Source: Leucobacter sp. cx-328 (lineage in GTDB: Bacteria > Actinomycetota > Actinomycetes > Actinomycetales > Microbacteriaceae). Taken from it: a stretch of 64,000 bases of DNA. Made by a program: the position numbers and the translations under genes. The stretch is from positions 124,001 through 188,000 of the forward strand of contig NZ_JACVMX010000001.1 in assembly GCF_014530035.1 (NCBI RefSeq), written 5' to 3'. Each line of letters begins with the position of its first letter. The stretch's first letter is position 1. The notes beneath the pieces were generated by a model that made no database searches, was not told where the DNA came from, and saw nothing but the letters and a program-made list of their open reading frames with translations. This document shows, in pieces, positions 35,800-43,739 of this stretch.

Positions 35800-36585
35800 G
35801 TGACGAAAACTCCATCAGAGCCGCGTACCGGGCTGCTGTACCGCATTTATCAGCGGCGGCTCCGGCGCGAGATTGACGTGGCGCGTGTGCCAAAGCACGT
35901 CGCGGTCATCGTCGACGGCAATCGTCGCTGGGCAAAGCTGCGCCTGCAAGAGCGCGCGGCGTTCGGCCACCGCGCTGGCGCTCGCAAGATTCCTGAGTTC
36001 CTTGGCTGGTGCGAAGAATCGGGTATCGAAGTCGTCACCCTGTACTTGCTGTCGGCAGACAATCTGAAGGGGCGCGACAACGTCGAGCTTGATGACCTCT
36101 TCGGCATCATCGCGGAGCTCGCAACGCTGCTCTCTGAGCATCCCGGCTGGAAGGTGCAACACGTCGGTGCGAGCGAGGGCCTCGCACCCGAGCTCGCCGA
36201 TTCGCTCGTCGCGGCAGAGAAGCGCACGAAAGACCGCACTGGCCTGCACATTAACCTTGCGGTCGGCTACGGCGGCCGCAGCGAGATCGCCGCGGCGATG
36301 CGCAGCGTGATTGCTGAGCACGAGGCAGCTGGCGGCTCGATCGATACGCTCGGCGAGCGCATGACACCCGAGCTCATTGGTGAGCACCTCTGGACGAGTG
36401 GTCAGCCCGATCCCGACCTGGTGATTCGCACCTCGGGTGAGCAGCGCCTCTCTGACTTCATGATCTGGCAGGCAGCGCACTCGGAGTTCTACTTCGTTGA
36501 CGCGCTGTACCCCGACCTTCGAGAGGTCGACTTCCTGCGCGCGCTCCGTGACTTTTCCACACGCAACCGTCGGATGGGTGCGTAG
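35800..36585 (+). CDS. uppS: Isoprenyl transferase (cis-prenyltransferase, UppS family)
   Basis: Condenses isopentenyl diphosphate in cis onto an allylic diphosphate to give the lipid carrier for cell-wall synthesis, or a shorter cis product. The 261-residue enzyme has VDGNRRWAK with the catalytic Asp, GHRAGARK, LYLLSADNLKGR, and the C-terminal RTSGEQRLSDFMIWQAAHSEFYF. Actinobacteria carry two such genes (short- and long-chain); chain length is not decided here. A leaderless-type promoter precedes the GTG. Confidence 0.9.
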   Translation: MTKTPSEPRTGLLYRIYQRRLRREIDVARVPKHVAVIVDGNRRWAKLRLQERAAFGHRAGARKIPEFLGWCEESGIEVVTLYLLSADNLKGRDNVELDDLFGIIAELATLLSEHPGWKVQHVGASEGLAPELADSLVAAEKRTKDRTGLHINLAVGYGGRSEIAAAMRSVIAEHEAAGGSIDTLGERMTPELIGEHLWTSGQPDPDLVIRTSGEQRLSDFMIWQAAHSEFYFVDALYPDLREVDFLRALRDFSTRNRRMGA

Positions 36586-36600
36586 ATCTTCCCGCCCCGC

Positions 36601-36606
36601 TAGCCT
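36601..36606 (+). promoter_or_regulatory. -10 box of the amidohydrolase gene (leaderless type)
   Basis: TAGCCT, exactly 6 nt before the ATG at 36613. Confidence 0.65.
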
Positions 36607-36612
36607 GGCGGT

Positions 36613-37908
36613 ATGACTGAGCACACGGTTCTTCGCGCCGCAGCAATGCTGACGCCAGCGGGCGTCGTCACTGACGCAGAGATTGCCTGGGATGCCGATG
36701 GGTGGATCACCTACGCCGGCCCCGCTCGCACCGATTCGGTGCCCGACCGTGTGCTCGCTGAGCAGCTTCTCATGCCGGGTCTGACGAACGGGCACACGCA
36801 CTCCGCGATGACCCTCATGCGCGGTATCTCAGACGATGACGGCTTCATGCCGTGGCTCGAAGCAGTTCAGGCAGCTGAGCAGCAGCTCACGCCAGAAGAC
36901 ATCGCGGCGGGCCTCGACCTCGCACTCGTCGAAATGATCGAGACGGGCACAACCGCGTTTGCTGACCTCTACACCTGGGATGCCGCCCTGATCGAGCGGG
37001 TGCGCGCCTCGGGCATGCGGGTGTTCGCCTCTCTCGCGGCAACCGCGTTTGATCAGGCGCCCTTCCCAATGGTCTCACCGCAGACCGGCCGCGAGATTCT
37101 TGCGGCGACCGTCGCGTTGGCGACGCAGTACGGCGCGGATCCGCAGGTGCGCATCGGCTTCGGCCCGCACGCGCCGTACTCGTGCACCCCGGAGTTCCTG
37201 CGGGAGGTGCGTGACCTCGCCGTGCAACACGGGGTGCCCGTGCACACGCACATTGCAGAGTCGGTCGCCGAGGTTGAAACGATTCGCGCGGAGTACGACG
37301 CGACGCCCGTGGAGTTTCTCGCCGGGCTCGGTTTCTTCGATGCAGACGTGCACGCCGCGCACTGTGTGCAGCTCGCGGTGGGGGAGCCCGCAGCGCTCGC
37401 CGCTGCCGGCGTCTCTGTGAGTCACAACCCGGTGTCGAATCTCAAGCTTGGCTGCGGCATCGCGCCATTCGCCGACCTGATTGCCGCAGGCGTTGAGCTT
37501 GCGCTCGGCACTGACTCGGTGGCGAGCAACAACTCGCTCGACCTCTTTGAAGAGATCAAGCTCGCGGCCTTGTTGGCGCGGCGAGAGCCTGGTCAGACGG
37601 TGACTGCCGCGCAGGCGTTGCACGCGGCGACGGCAGGGGGATCCGCCGCCATTGGATTCCCAGACGCCGGTGCACTGGAAGTTGGCAAGCACGCAGATCT
37701 CATCGCGATCGATCTCGGGGCAACTGCGGCAGCCCCCATCGCGGCGAGCGGGGCGACTGCGTTCCTCGGCTACGGTGCCACCGGGGCAGACGTACGCGAG
37801 GTCTGGGTCGCTGGCCGCCACCTCTACACAAACGGAAAGCACCTCACACTGAATAAGCGTGAGGTGCTTGAGCGCGCCAGATTGGCGCGTGAACGTCTAA
37901 TCGGTTAG
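36613..37908 (+). CDS. Amidohydrolase, SAH/MTA-deaminase or TRZ/ATZ type
   Basis: A metal-dependent deaminase of 431 residues. Metal and catalytic motifs are in order: GHTHSAMTLMRG (HxH), FGPHAPYSC, PVHTHIAES (His, Glu), AAHCVQL and LGTDSVASNN (Asp). The final beta-sandwich is HADLIAIDL to VWVAGRHLYTNG. The family deaminates S-adenosylhomocysteine, methylthioadenosine, guanine analogues or similar purines. A purine-nucleoside substrate is likely, and a nucleosidase gene lies 650 bp downstream. The exact substrate is not visible. Confidence 0.85.
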   Translation: MTEHTVLRAAAMLTPAGVVTDAEIAWDADGWITYAGPARTDSVPDRVLAEQLLMPGLTNGHTHSAMTLMRGISDDDGFMPWLEAVQAAEQQLTPEDIAAGLDLALVEMIETGTTAFADLYTWDAALIERVRASGMRVFASLAATAFDQAPFPMVSPQTGREILAATVALATQYGADPQVRIGFGPHAPYSCTPEFLREVRDLAVQHGVPVHTHIAESVAEVETIRAEYDATPVEFLAGLGFFDADVHAAHCVQLAVGEPAALAAAGVSVSHNPVSNLKLGCGIAPFADLIAAGVELALGTDSVASNNSLDLFEEIKLAALLARREPGQTVTAAQALHAATAGGSAAIGFPDAGALEVGKHADLIAIDLGATAAAPIAASGATAFLGYGATGADVREVWVAGRHLYTNGKHLTLNKREVLERARLARERLIG

Positions 37909-38195
37909 GCGGCGATCGCGAGTTCGCGGCGCGTCAGCGAGATGCGTGCGCCCTCGCCAAGCGGCTCTACGTCAACGTCCCAACCGGCGCGCGAAATCGT
38001 CGCCAGGTCAGTACGTGCCTCATCGAGGTCAGCAGTTTCTACGATGTAGAGAGTGCGGCCCTCGGCGCGATACACCGATCGCTTTTCAGCCCACGCTGGA
38101 ATCTGGACGACTCCTGCTTTGGTGTCCTGATCAAGTGCGTGGTACGGAGTACGTGCGATTCGCTGCGGAGCAGAAATGTTCTTGTAGGTGTGCAT
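37905..38195 (-). CDS. Small hypothetical protein
   Basis: A soluble protein of 96 residues. It has RTPYHALDQDTKAGVVQIPAWAEKRSVYRAEGR and a C-terminus with a regular alpha/beta pattern (LDEARTDLATISRAGWDVDVEPL). No family is recognised. ATG 38195 is chosen because AAAGGAC lies 6 nt upstream; a longer start at 38219 adds 8 residues. It overlaps the end of the amidohydrolase gene by 4 bp, tail to tail. Confidence 0.7.
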   Translation of the reverse strand: MHTYKNISAPQRIARTPYHALDQDTKAGVVQIPAWAEKRSVYRAEGRTLYIVETADLDEARTDLATISRAGWDVDVEPLGEGARISLTRRELAIAA

Positions 38196-38559
38196 GAGAA
38201 GTCCTTTCTTCTTGTGCAATTGGGTTCGTGTGATTACGGAGAACCAGTGAGCGGTTATACCGCGTGAGGTTCGCCGAAACCGAGCCGGATGCTCGGTGGA
38301 GTCGAAAGTCAGGAGCCTGGTGAACGAGAGCGCGTGGGCCCGGGAGGCGGACCAGTCTCAGTTCGAGAAAATGTGCGAAAGCAGCGATTTCGAGTTGTAG
38401 GCGACTTCTGTAAGAGAGGAAGTCTGTGGAAGAATTCGAGCTGCGAAACGCAAACTCCGACTTAGCCTGTAAGAATAGAACAGGTCTTCGATGCGTGTCA
38501 AGCAAAATCTTTCCACGAAGAACACTTCGAAGCAGAATTTCAACTCAGAGGAGCTCCCA
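38196..38559. other. Divergent promoter region, non-coding
   Basis: This 364-bp stretch is relatively AT-rich towards 38400-38560. It has short hairpins (CGAGC-CGGAT-GCTCG near 38280; GACTTC ... GAAGTC at 38402-38423) and must drive the small minus-strand gene and the nucleosidase. No tRNA or gene is evident. Confidence 0.5.
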
Positions 38560-39123
38560 ATGGCAGCACAGAACACCCTGCTCGTCTTCGCCCACAGCGA
38601 TGAAGCGGCAGCGTTTGAGAACGTCCCGCACCTGGTGACCGGTGTGGGTAAGATCAACGCTGCAGTAGGCCTCGCAGATGTGCTCGCAGAGGGAGTCATC
38701 GACCGTGTCGTCGTGCTCGGCACTGCAGGCGTCGTAGGCGATGGCGACGACCGCCTCGACCTCGACACGATCTATCAGGTGACCGGTTTTGTGCAGCATG
38801 ACTTCGAGCTTGAGTCGCCTACGATCGAGCCTGATGCTGAGGTGATTGTTCCCGCAGAACACACTACGGTCATGGCGACCGGTGATCAGTTCGTGAGTGA
38901 CGATTCGCAGCGTGCGACCATTTCGGGCCTCGGCGCGAAGCTGTGCGACATGGAGGGCTACGCCTACGCAGCAATGTGTGAGCGATTCAACGTGCCGCTT
39001 CAGGTATTCAAGGTGCCCTCTGACTTCGCCGACAGCTCGACCACGCAGGACGAGTGGGACCAGATCGTCTTCCATAAGAGCGAGCAGCTGCGCGCGTTCT
39101 GGGACGAGCGTTTCGCAGCGTAA
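38560..39123 (+). CDS. Nucleosidase, MTA/SAH-nucleosidase-like
   Basis: A phosphorylase/nucleosidase-fold protein of 187 residues from ATG 38560. Family features: VTGVGKINAAVGLADVL (Gly-rich), VVVLGTAGVVG, the substrate-binding CDMEGYAYAAMCERF (Met-Glu pair) and the catalytic-Asp region KVPSDFADSS. Such enzymes cleave the N-glycosidic bond of methylthioadenosine, S-adenosylhomocysteine or related nucleosides. GAGGAG sits upstream of 38560; a start at 38491 would add 23 residues with no family match. Its neighbour deaminase suggests a shared salvage route. Confidence 0.87.
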   Translation: MAAQNTLLVFAHSDEAAAFENVPHLVTGVGKINAAVGLADVLAEGVIDRVVVLGTAGVVGDGDDRLDLDTIYQVTGFVQHDFELESPTIEPDAEVIVPAEHTTVMATGDQFVSDDSQRATISGLGAKLCDMEGYAYAAMCERFNVPLQVFKVPSDFADSSTTQDEWDQIVFHKSEQLRAFWDERFAA

Positions 39124-39141
39124 CCGCTGCGGTCGTCGCGA

Positions 39142-39582
39142 CTACTCAGCCGTGGCGTAGGGCGGAACGAGCCCGAGTTCGGCGATGCGACGCTCGACGA
39201 ACTCGGGGATGCCCTGTTGTACCGTCTCGACGTCTTCAGGAGTGCCAAAAATCTCGAACCGATAGAGCAGCGGAATCTGGAGCTTGTTCGAGATGATGTC
39301 ACCCGCGATGCCGAAGGCCTCGCCGAAGTTGGTGTTGCCCGCACCGATGACCCCGATGACCAGGTCACGATTTTCCTTGATGTTCAGAAACTCAATGACT
39401 TGCTTCGGGACTGCCTTTGTCGCGGGGCCCGCACCGTACGTTGGCACGATGAGTACTGATGGCTCGGTAATGCGTAGCATCCCCTCAACGCGGGGGCGGA
39501 TCGGGATGCGACGCGCAGGAATGCCAAGCTTTTCAACGAACCGGTGGGTGTACCCGCTCACCGACGAAAAGTAGACAATCAT
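39142..39582 (-). CDS. nrdI: Class Ib ribonucleotide reductase flavodoxin NrdI
   Basis: Flavodoxin-like protein of 146 residues that supplies the oxidant for assembling the Mn-tyrosyl cofactor of NrdF. The FMN-phosphate loop [14 protein letters not shown] is at the N-terminus, VPTYGAG and [14 protein letters not shown] bind the flavin, and the NrdI-typical C-terminus is present. AGGAGC precedes the ATG. NrdI is normally encoded with nrdH, nrdE and nrdF; none of these is adjacent. Confidence 0.92.
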   Translation of the reverse strand: MIVYFSSVSGYTHRFVEKLGIPARRIPIRPRVEGMLRITEPSVLIVPTYGAGPATKAVPKQVIEFLNIKENRDLVIGVIGAGNTNFGEAFGIAGDIISNKLQIPLLYRFEIFGTPEDVETVQQGIPEFVERRIAELGLVPPYATAE

Positions 39583-39643
39583 GCTGCTCCTGACCTCGTG
39601 TGTCCCATCAGCCTAGTCCCGTTACTTGGAAGCCCCGGGAGCG

Positions 39644-40309
39644 TCAGTGACTTGCCGTACTATCTTCGTCATGCACCCGAATCTGGCGTTGTAGCTCGTC
39701 GACAAGCGCCGCGAAACGACCATTGCTTTCGGTGATCGCAGCGCGCAGCTGGGCGGTATTTTCTGCGGTCGGAGCCGTCTCCTGAGAGATCGCACAGTCA
39801 CGCACGAGGTCGAGCTGGATCGCGATCTGTGCAACGTGTAGCAAGACCGGATCATCGTCGCTATTGGTGGCGAGGAATTCTGCCCACGAGCTCAGCGCTC
39901 GCGAGAGATCCTGGCGGTCACGCAATGCTTGGGTGCGTAGGGCCTCAAGCTCATCGTGGGTGGGCTGATCCGCCCCATCTCGCGTGGCGAGGGAGAGTGA
40001 ACGCGCGACAACGATGCCGCGCGAAAGCTCACTGCGTTGCTCATCCGCAATGGCGTGCAGAAACTCCGTCAGCGCAAGTCGATTCACCGGCGCCCAGCGG
40101 CGTGCATTGGCGCGCGCGAGCGTGCTGCGCAGGACGAACGCCGTCAGCAGGAACGTGATGAGGCCACCGACAATACCGGAGAGGACGACGACCTCGCTCC
40201 AGAGCCCCGTGCGCACGTCGATCCACAGCACCACCAAACACGCGATTACCGCGAGCGCCGAGACAATATTTTGGCGGATCACCTGACGTCGTACCGTCTG
40301 TCGCGTCAT
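39644..40309 (-). CDS. Hypothetical membrane protein with two N-terminal helices
   Basis: A protein of 221 residues. Two helices (NIVSALAVIACLVVLWIDVRTGLW and VVVLSGIVGGLITFLLTAFVL) are followed by a long helical cytoplasmic region rich in Glu, Arg, Ala and Gln (~75-215), probably coiled coil. No family motif is recognised. AAAGGAGTG precedes the ATG. Confidence 0.72.
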   Translation of the reverse strand: MTRQTVRRQVIRQNIVSALAVIACLVVLWIDVRTGLWSEVVVLSGIVGGLITFLLTAFVLRSTLARANARRWAPVNRLALTEFLHAIADEQRSELSRGIVVARSLSLATRDGADQPTHDELEALRTQALRDRQDLSRALSSWAEFLATNSDDDPVLLHVAQIAIQLDLVRDCAISQETAPTAENTAQLRAAITESNGRFAALVDELQRQIRVHDEDSTASH

Positions 40310-40332
40310 CAGTCACTCCTTTGAAAAGCCGA

Positions 40333-40370
40333 ACCCCTCGCAGGCCACCATATATGGGGCTGCGAGAGGT
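40333..40370 (-). terminator. Terminator of nagB
   Basis: CTCGCAG and CTGCGAG form the stem, with inner CCATATATGG. On the minus strand it is followed by a CTTTTC tract. Confidence 0.75.
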
Positions 40371-40397
40371 GCGAAGGAGGCTGAGCGTGGCGGGGCG

Positions 40398-41138
40398 TTA
40401 TGCTCCGACGAGCTCGGCTGGCAGCTGCGAGGCTGCCGCGGTGTCGAGGCACCAGATGACGTTGGGGTGGCGCTGCAGGATGCTCGCGGGCATGTCGGTC
40501 GTGACATCGCCGGTGATTGCAGCGGCAACGGCCGCAGCCTTGGACTCGCCGGTAGCGATCACGAGTGCGATGCGCGAATCGAGGATCGTGCCGAGACCCT
40601 GGGTGATTGCTTCGGTCGGAACCTCGTCGACCGAGTCGAAGAAGCGCGCATTGTCTGCGATCGTCTCAGGAGTGAGGCTGATGCGGTGTGTGCGTGAATC
40701 GAATTCGGTGCCGGGCTCATTGAAGCCAAGGTGACCGTTGCGACCAATGCCGAGAATCTGCAGATCGATACCGCCAGCGGCCTTGATCGCATCGTCATAC
40801 TCGGCGGCATCAGCGTCAGTGGCCGACGACGGCGGAACACGGACGAACTCAGGGGTCAGACCTACCGGGATTACGACCTCGTTCGTGATGACCGAGCGGT
40901 AGCTTTCGGGATGCTCGGGTGAGATACCTGCGTACTCATCAAGGGCGAACCCGCGGACCTGGGAGACGTCGAGCTGCGACTCAGCAACCGAAGTTGCCCA
41001 CGCGCGATACAGCGGGAGGGGAGTCGAACCGGTTGCGAGACCGATGACTGCCTGTGGATTGCGTTCGATCGCTGCGACGACGTGCGACGCTGCGAGCGCA
41101 CCAAGCTCCTGCGGATCTGCGATGACGTGAATCTCCAT
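40398..41138 (-). CDS. nagB: Glucosamine-6-phosphate deaminase NagB
   Basis: Converts glucosamine 6-phosphate to fructose 6-phosphate and ammonia. The 246-residue protein has the substrate-phosphate loop GLATGSTPLPLYRAW, the catalytic Asp in GFALDEYAGI, and ILGIGRNGHLGFNEPGTEFDSRTH. It stands alone, without nagA or an amino-sugar transporter beside it. A perfect inverted repeat in its promoter region (41160-41174) is a candidate operator. Confidence 0.93.
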   Translation of the reverse strand: MEIHVIADPQELGALAASHVVAAIERNPQAVIGLATGSTPLPLYRAWATSVAESQLDVSQVRGFALDEYAGISPEHPESYRSVITNEVVIPVGLTPEFVRVPPSSATDADAAEYDDAIKAAGGIDLQILGIGRNGHLGFNEPGTEFDSRTHRISLTPETIADNARFFDSVDEVPTEAITQGLGTILDSRIALVIATGESKAAAVAAAITGDVTTDMPASILQRHPNVIWCLDTAAASQLPAELVGA

Positions 41139-41159
41139 ATGGAAACGAGGTCCTCTCCT

Positions 41160-41174
41160 GTGTGAACTTCACAC
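41160..41174 (-). promoter_or_regulatory. Candidate operator upstream of nagB
   Basis: GTGTGAA-C-TTCACAC is a perfect 7-bp inverted repeat about 20 bp before the nagB start. A TAAGCT -10-like box lies just upstream on the minus strand. It does not match the DasR/NagR consensus. Confidence 0.5.
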
Positions 41175-41250
41175 GAATTGCTGCGTAAAGCTTATGGGAA
41201 ATGCAGGCGATGCAAGCCGTATGCGCGCTGATAACCCCAAGATAAAACGC

Positions 41251-41283
41251 AAGCGCCCGGAGGCGGGTAGCCTCCGGGCGCTT
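41251..41283 (-). terminator. Intrinsic terminator of ppa
   Basis: AAGCGCCCGGAGG pairs perfectly with CCTCCGGGCGCTT. On the minus strand GCGTTTTATC follows. Confidence 0.9.
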
Positions 41284-41295
41284 GGCTGGCTGGGC

Positions 41296-41790
41296 TTAGT
41301 GGCCCTCTGCCTGCAGGCGCTCCTGCGCCTCGATGATGAGCTTCTCAGCGTCTGCTGCCGAGCCCCATGCGTCAACCTTGACCCACTTGTTGGGCTCGAG
41401 ATCCTTGTAGTGCTCGAAGAAGTGCTCGATCTCCTTGCGGGTGTACTCAGGGATGTCAGCGACGTCCTGAATGTGTGCCCAACGGGGATCCTTGACCTGA
41501 ACAGCGATGACCTTGTCGTCGCCGCCAGCCTCGTCGCTCATCTTGAGAACGCCGACGGGGCGAACCTTGATGCCGACGCCGGGGAAGACCGGGTAGTCAA
41601 GCAGTACGAGGACGTCGAGCGGATCGCCGTCTTCGCCAAGGGTCTCCTCGAAGAAACCGTAGTCGGTGGGGTAGACGAAGCCGGTGTAGAGCACGCGGTC
41701 GAGGTATACCCGGCCAGTCTCGTGATCTACCTCGTACTTGTTACGGCTTCCCTTGGGAATCTCGATGACTGCGTCGAATCCGGCGGCCAT
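41296..41790 (-). CDS. ppa: Inorganic pyrophosphatase
   Basis: Hydrolyses pyrophosphate to phosphate, pulling biosynthetic reactions forward. The 164-residue family I enzyme has [25 protein letters not shown], and the metal-binding signature [17 protein letters not shown] lies before the ATG at 41790; a start at 41838 would add 16 residues beyond the family's N-terminus. It is head-to-head with tilS. Confidence 0.95.
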   Translation of the reverse strand: MAAGFDAVIEIPKGSRNKYEVDHETGRVYLDRVLYTGFVYPTDYGFFEETLGEDGDPLDVLVLLDYPVFPGVGIKVRPVGVLKMSDEAGGDDKVIAVQVKDPRWAHIQDVADIPEYTRKEIEHFFEHYKDLEPNKWVKVDAWGSAADAEKLIIEAQERLQAEGH

Positions 41791-41880
41791 GGGCGCTCCT
41801 TCAGACTGGTCTGGGCGGTGAACCGCCGTGGTGTGCAAATGTGCAAAAGCGTTCCAATCGTACCCGACGCGAGGTGCGAG

Positions 41881-41886
41881 TACCTT
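41881..41886 (+). promoter_or_regulatory. -10 box of tilS (leaderless type)
   Basis: TACCTT, exactly 6 nt before the ATG at 41893. Confidence 0.55.
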
Positions 41887-41892
41887 AGAAGC

Positions 41893-42930
41893 ATGCCTCT
41901 ACTTGTGCGTTCCGCCGCCGGAATGCGGATCCGTGCCGCGATCCGCCCGGTGCTGCGCGCACACGCAAATGGGACATTCATTGTCGCGCTGTCTGGCGGA
42001 GCTGACTCGCTCGCACTCCTCGTTGCGTGCGCAGAAGAGGTCGCCTCGGCGGCATTCCGGGGGAGTGGGGTGCGGATCCGCGCTGCTGTCATTGACCACG
42101 GTCTGCAGGCGGATTCCGCCGAAATCGCCGAGCGCGCCGCTGCGCACGCGCGCAGCTACGGTGTTCCGGTCGATGTGCGCCGGATCGACGTGTCGACCGC
42201 ACCTGGGTCTGGTGGCACTGAGGCGGCCGCGCGATCCGCCCGCTATGACGCGCTTGTCGCGATTGCTACGGAGCGCGCGGCAACGGTCGTGCTCACCGCG
42301 CATACCCGCGACGACCAGGCAGAACAGGTGCTGCTCGCGCTGGCCCGCGGTTCTGGGACGCGTTCGCTCGCGGGTATCCCTGCCGAACGCGAGCTCGCAC
42401 CTGGGGTACAGATTATGCGCCCGTTGCTCACAGAATCCGCGGGAATCACGCGTGCCGACACCGTGGCGTCATGCGCGGATCATGAGCTTGACCCCTGGCA
42501 GGATCCGCACAACAACGACACGGTCTTTGCCCGCGTGCGTGCGCGCCGGGTCGCGCTCCCGATGCTCGAGACAGAATTTGGCCCTGGCGTGGCTGCTGCG
42601 TTTGCCCGCACCGCCGATATCGCGCGTGAGGATGCCGATGCGCTTGATGCGCTCGCGAGCGAAGCCCTCGTTGCGATAGCGGCGGCGCGCGGTGCAGACG
42701 ATTCCGGAGATGAGCTTCCCATTGCGGCGGTGGCGGATCTCTTGCCCGCCGTCCGCAATCGCGTGATTCGCGGATTTGCCGCGGCACTGTGCGGTGCGCA
42801 ACTCACGCGTGAACACACGCAACAGGTGGTTTCGCTTGTCACTGACTGGCGGGGGCAGAGCGGTGTAAACGCTGCGGGTGTTTCCGTGCAACGTGTCGCA
42901 GGCAACCTCGTGTTCCTGCCGCACGGCTGA
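41893..42930 (+). CDS. tilS: tRNA(Ile)-lysidine synthetase TilS
   Basis: Attaches lysine to C34 of the tRNA(Ile) that reads AUA. The 345-residue protein has the PP-loop [47 protein letters not shown] and the downstream helical substrate-binding domain. ATG 41893 is used; upstream in-frame codons belong to the antisense of ppa. This gene is unusually rich in the heptamer GCGGATC/GATCCGC (about seven in 1 kb). It starts the conserved tilS-hpt-ftsH-fol order. Confidence 0.93.
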   Translation: MPLLVRSAAGMRIRAAIRPVLRAHANGTFIVALSGGADSLALLVACAEEVASAAFRGSGVRIRAAVIDHGLQADSAEIAERAAAHARSYGVPVDVRRIDVSTAPGSGGTEAAARSARYDALVAIATERAATVVLTAHTRDDQAEQVLLALARGSGTRSLAGIPAERELAPGVQIMRPLLTESAGITRADTVASCADHELDPWQDPHNNDTVFARVRARRVALPMLETEFGPGVAAAFARTADIAREDADALDALASEALVAIAAARGADDSGDELPIAAVADLLPAVRNRVIRGFAAALCGAQLTREHTQQVVSLVTDWRGQSGVNAAGVSVQRVAGNLVFLPHG

Positions 42931-42956
42931 TGCTGCAGATGTCCAGCTCGGGCGAG

Positions 42957-42962
42957 TAATAT
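42957..42962 (+). promoter_or_regulatory. -10 box of hpt (leaderless type)
   Basis: TAATAT, close to the consensus TATAAT, lies exactly 6 nt before the hpt ATG at 42969. Confidence 0.65.
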
Positions 42963-42968
42963 ATATGC

Positions 42969-43523
42969 ATGGATTCAAAGCAACTGGGTGACGATCTCAC
43001 AACCGTTCTCCACACGGAAGCGGAGCTCCACCAGCGCCTCGCTGAAATGGCACGCGAAATTGAAGCAGACTACGGCGATGAGCCGCCGCTGCTCGTCGGT
43101 GTTCTCAAGGGAGCTGTCATGGTGATGGCAGATCTCGCACGCGAACTGCGCTTCCACGCGCAGATGGACTGGATGGCAGTCTCGTCATACGGCAAGAGCA
43201 CGAAGTCGAGCGGTGTCGTCAAGATTCTGAAGGACCTTGACGCTGACATCACCGGTCGAGACGTGCTGATCGTTGAGGACATCATCGATTCTGGCCTCAC
43301 CCTCGCGTGGCTGAAGGAGAACCTCGAGAGCCGTGGCGCAAAGTCGGTGCGTATTTGCACCATGCTGCGCAAGCCCGAGGCGCTCAAGGTTGACGTTGAC
43401 GTTGCGTACGTCGGCTACGACATCCCCGTTGAGTTCGTCGTTGGTTACGGCCTTGACTATGCGGAGGATTACCGCAACCTGCGTGACGTCGCGATTCTCG
43501 CGCCGCACGTGTACGAGGACTAA
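42969..43523 (+). CDS. hpt: Hypoxanthine phosphoribosyltransferase
   Basis: Salvages hypoxanthine/guanine to IMP/GMP using PRPP. The 184-residue protein has the PRPP-binding motif VLIVEDIIDSGLTL, the flexible loop after MDWMAVSSYGKSTKSSG, and the C-terminal VGYGLDYAEDYRNL. It is followed by a clear terminator, so ftsH has its own promoter. Confidence 0.94.
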   Translation: MDSKQLGDDLTTVLHTEAELHQRLAEMAREIEADYGDEPPLLVGVLKGAVMVMADLARELRFHAQMDWMAVSSYGKSTKSSGVVKILKDLDADITGRDVLIVEDIIDSGLTLAWLKENLESRGAKSVRICTMLRKPEALKVDVDVAYVGYDIPVEFVVGYGLDYAEDYRNLRDVAILAPHVYED

Positions 43524-43565
43524 TGTAACTGCGCTCCCCGAAGCGGGAAGCAGTGCAGTAGTAGT

Positions 43566-43597
43566 GAGCGGGTGGGGCCGATGACCCCCACCCGCTC
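43566..43597 (+). terminator. Intrinsic terminator of hpt
   Basis: GAGCGGGTGGGG pairs perfectly with CCCCACCCGCTC, followed by TGTCATTTCTC. Confidence 0.85.
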
Positions 43598-43739
43598 TGT
43601 CATTTCTCACATCCTGCACCCAGACACGATCCGCCCTGAGCGGAAACGGCGACGAGATGAAGCCGACTGTCAGCGGTTCGGGATACGCTAAACGACGTGC
43701 CGAGACCCGCCGGCACAACGATCCCGGAAAGGCCCGGAC

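Noticed and set aside
41194-41892. In-frame upstream extension of tilS
   Set aside because: It runs antisense through ppa; the TilS family begins at 41893 next to a -10 box.
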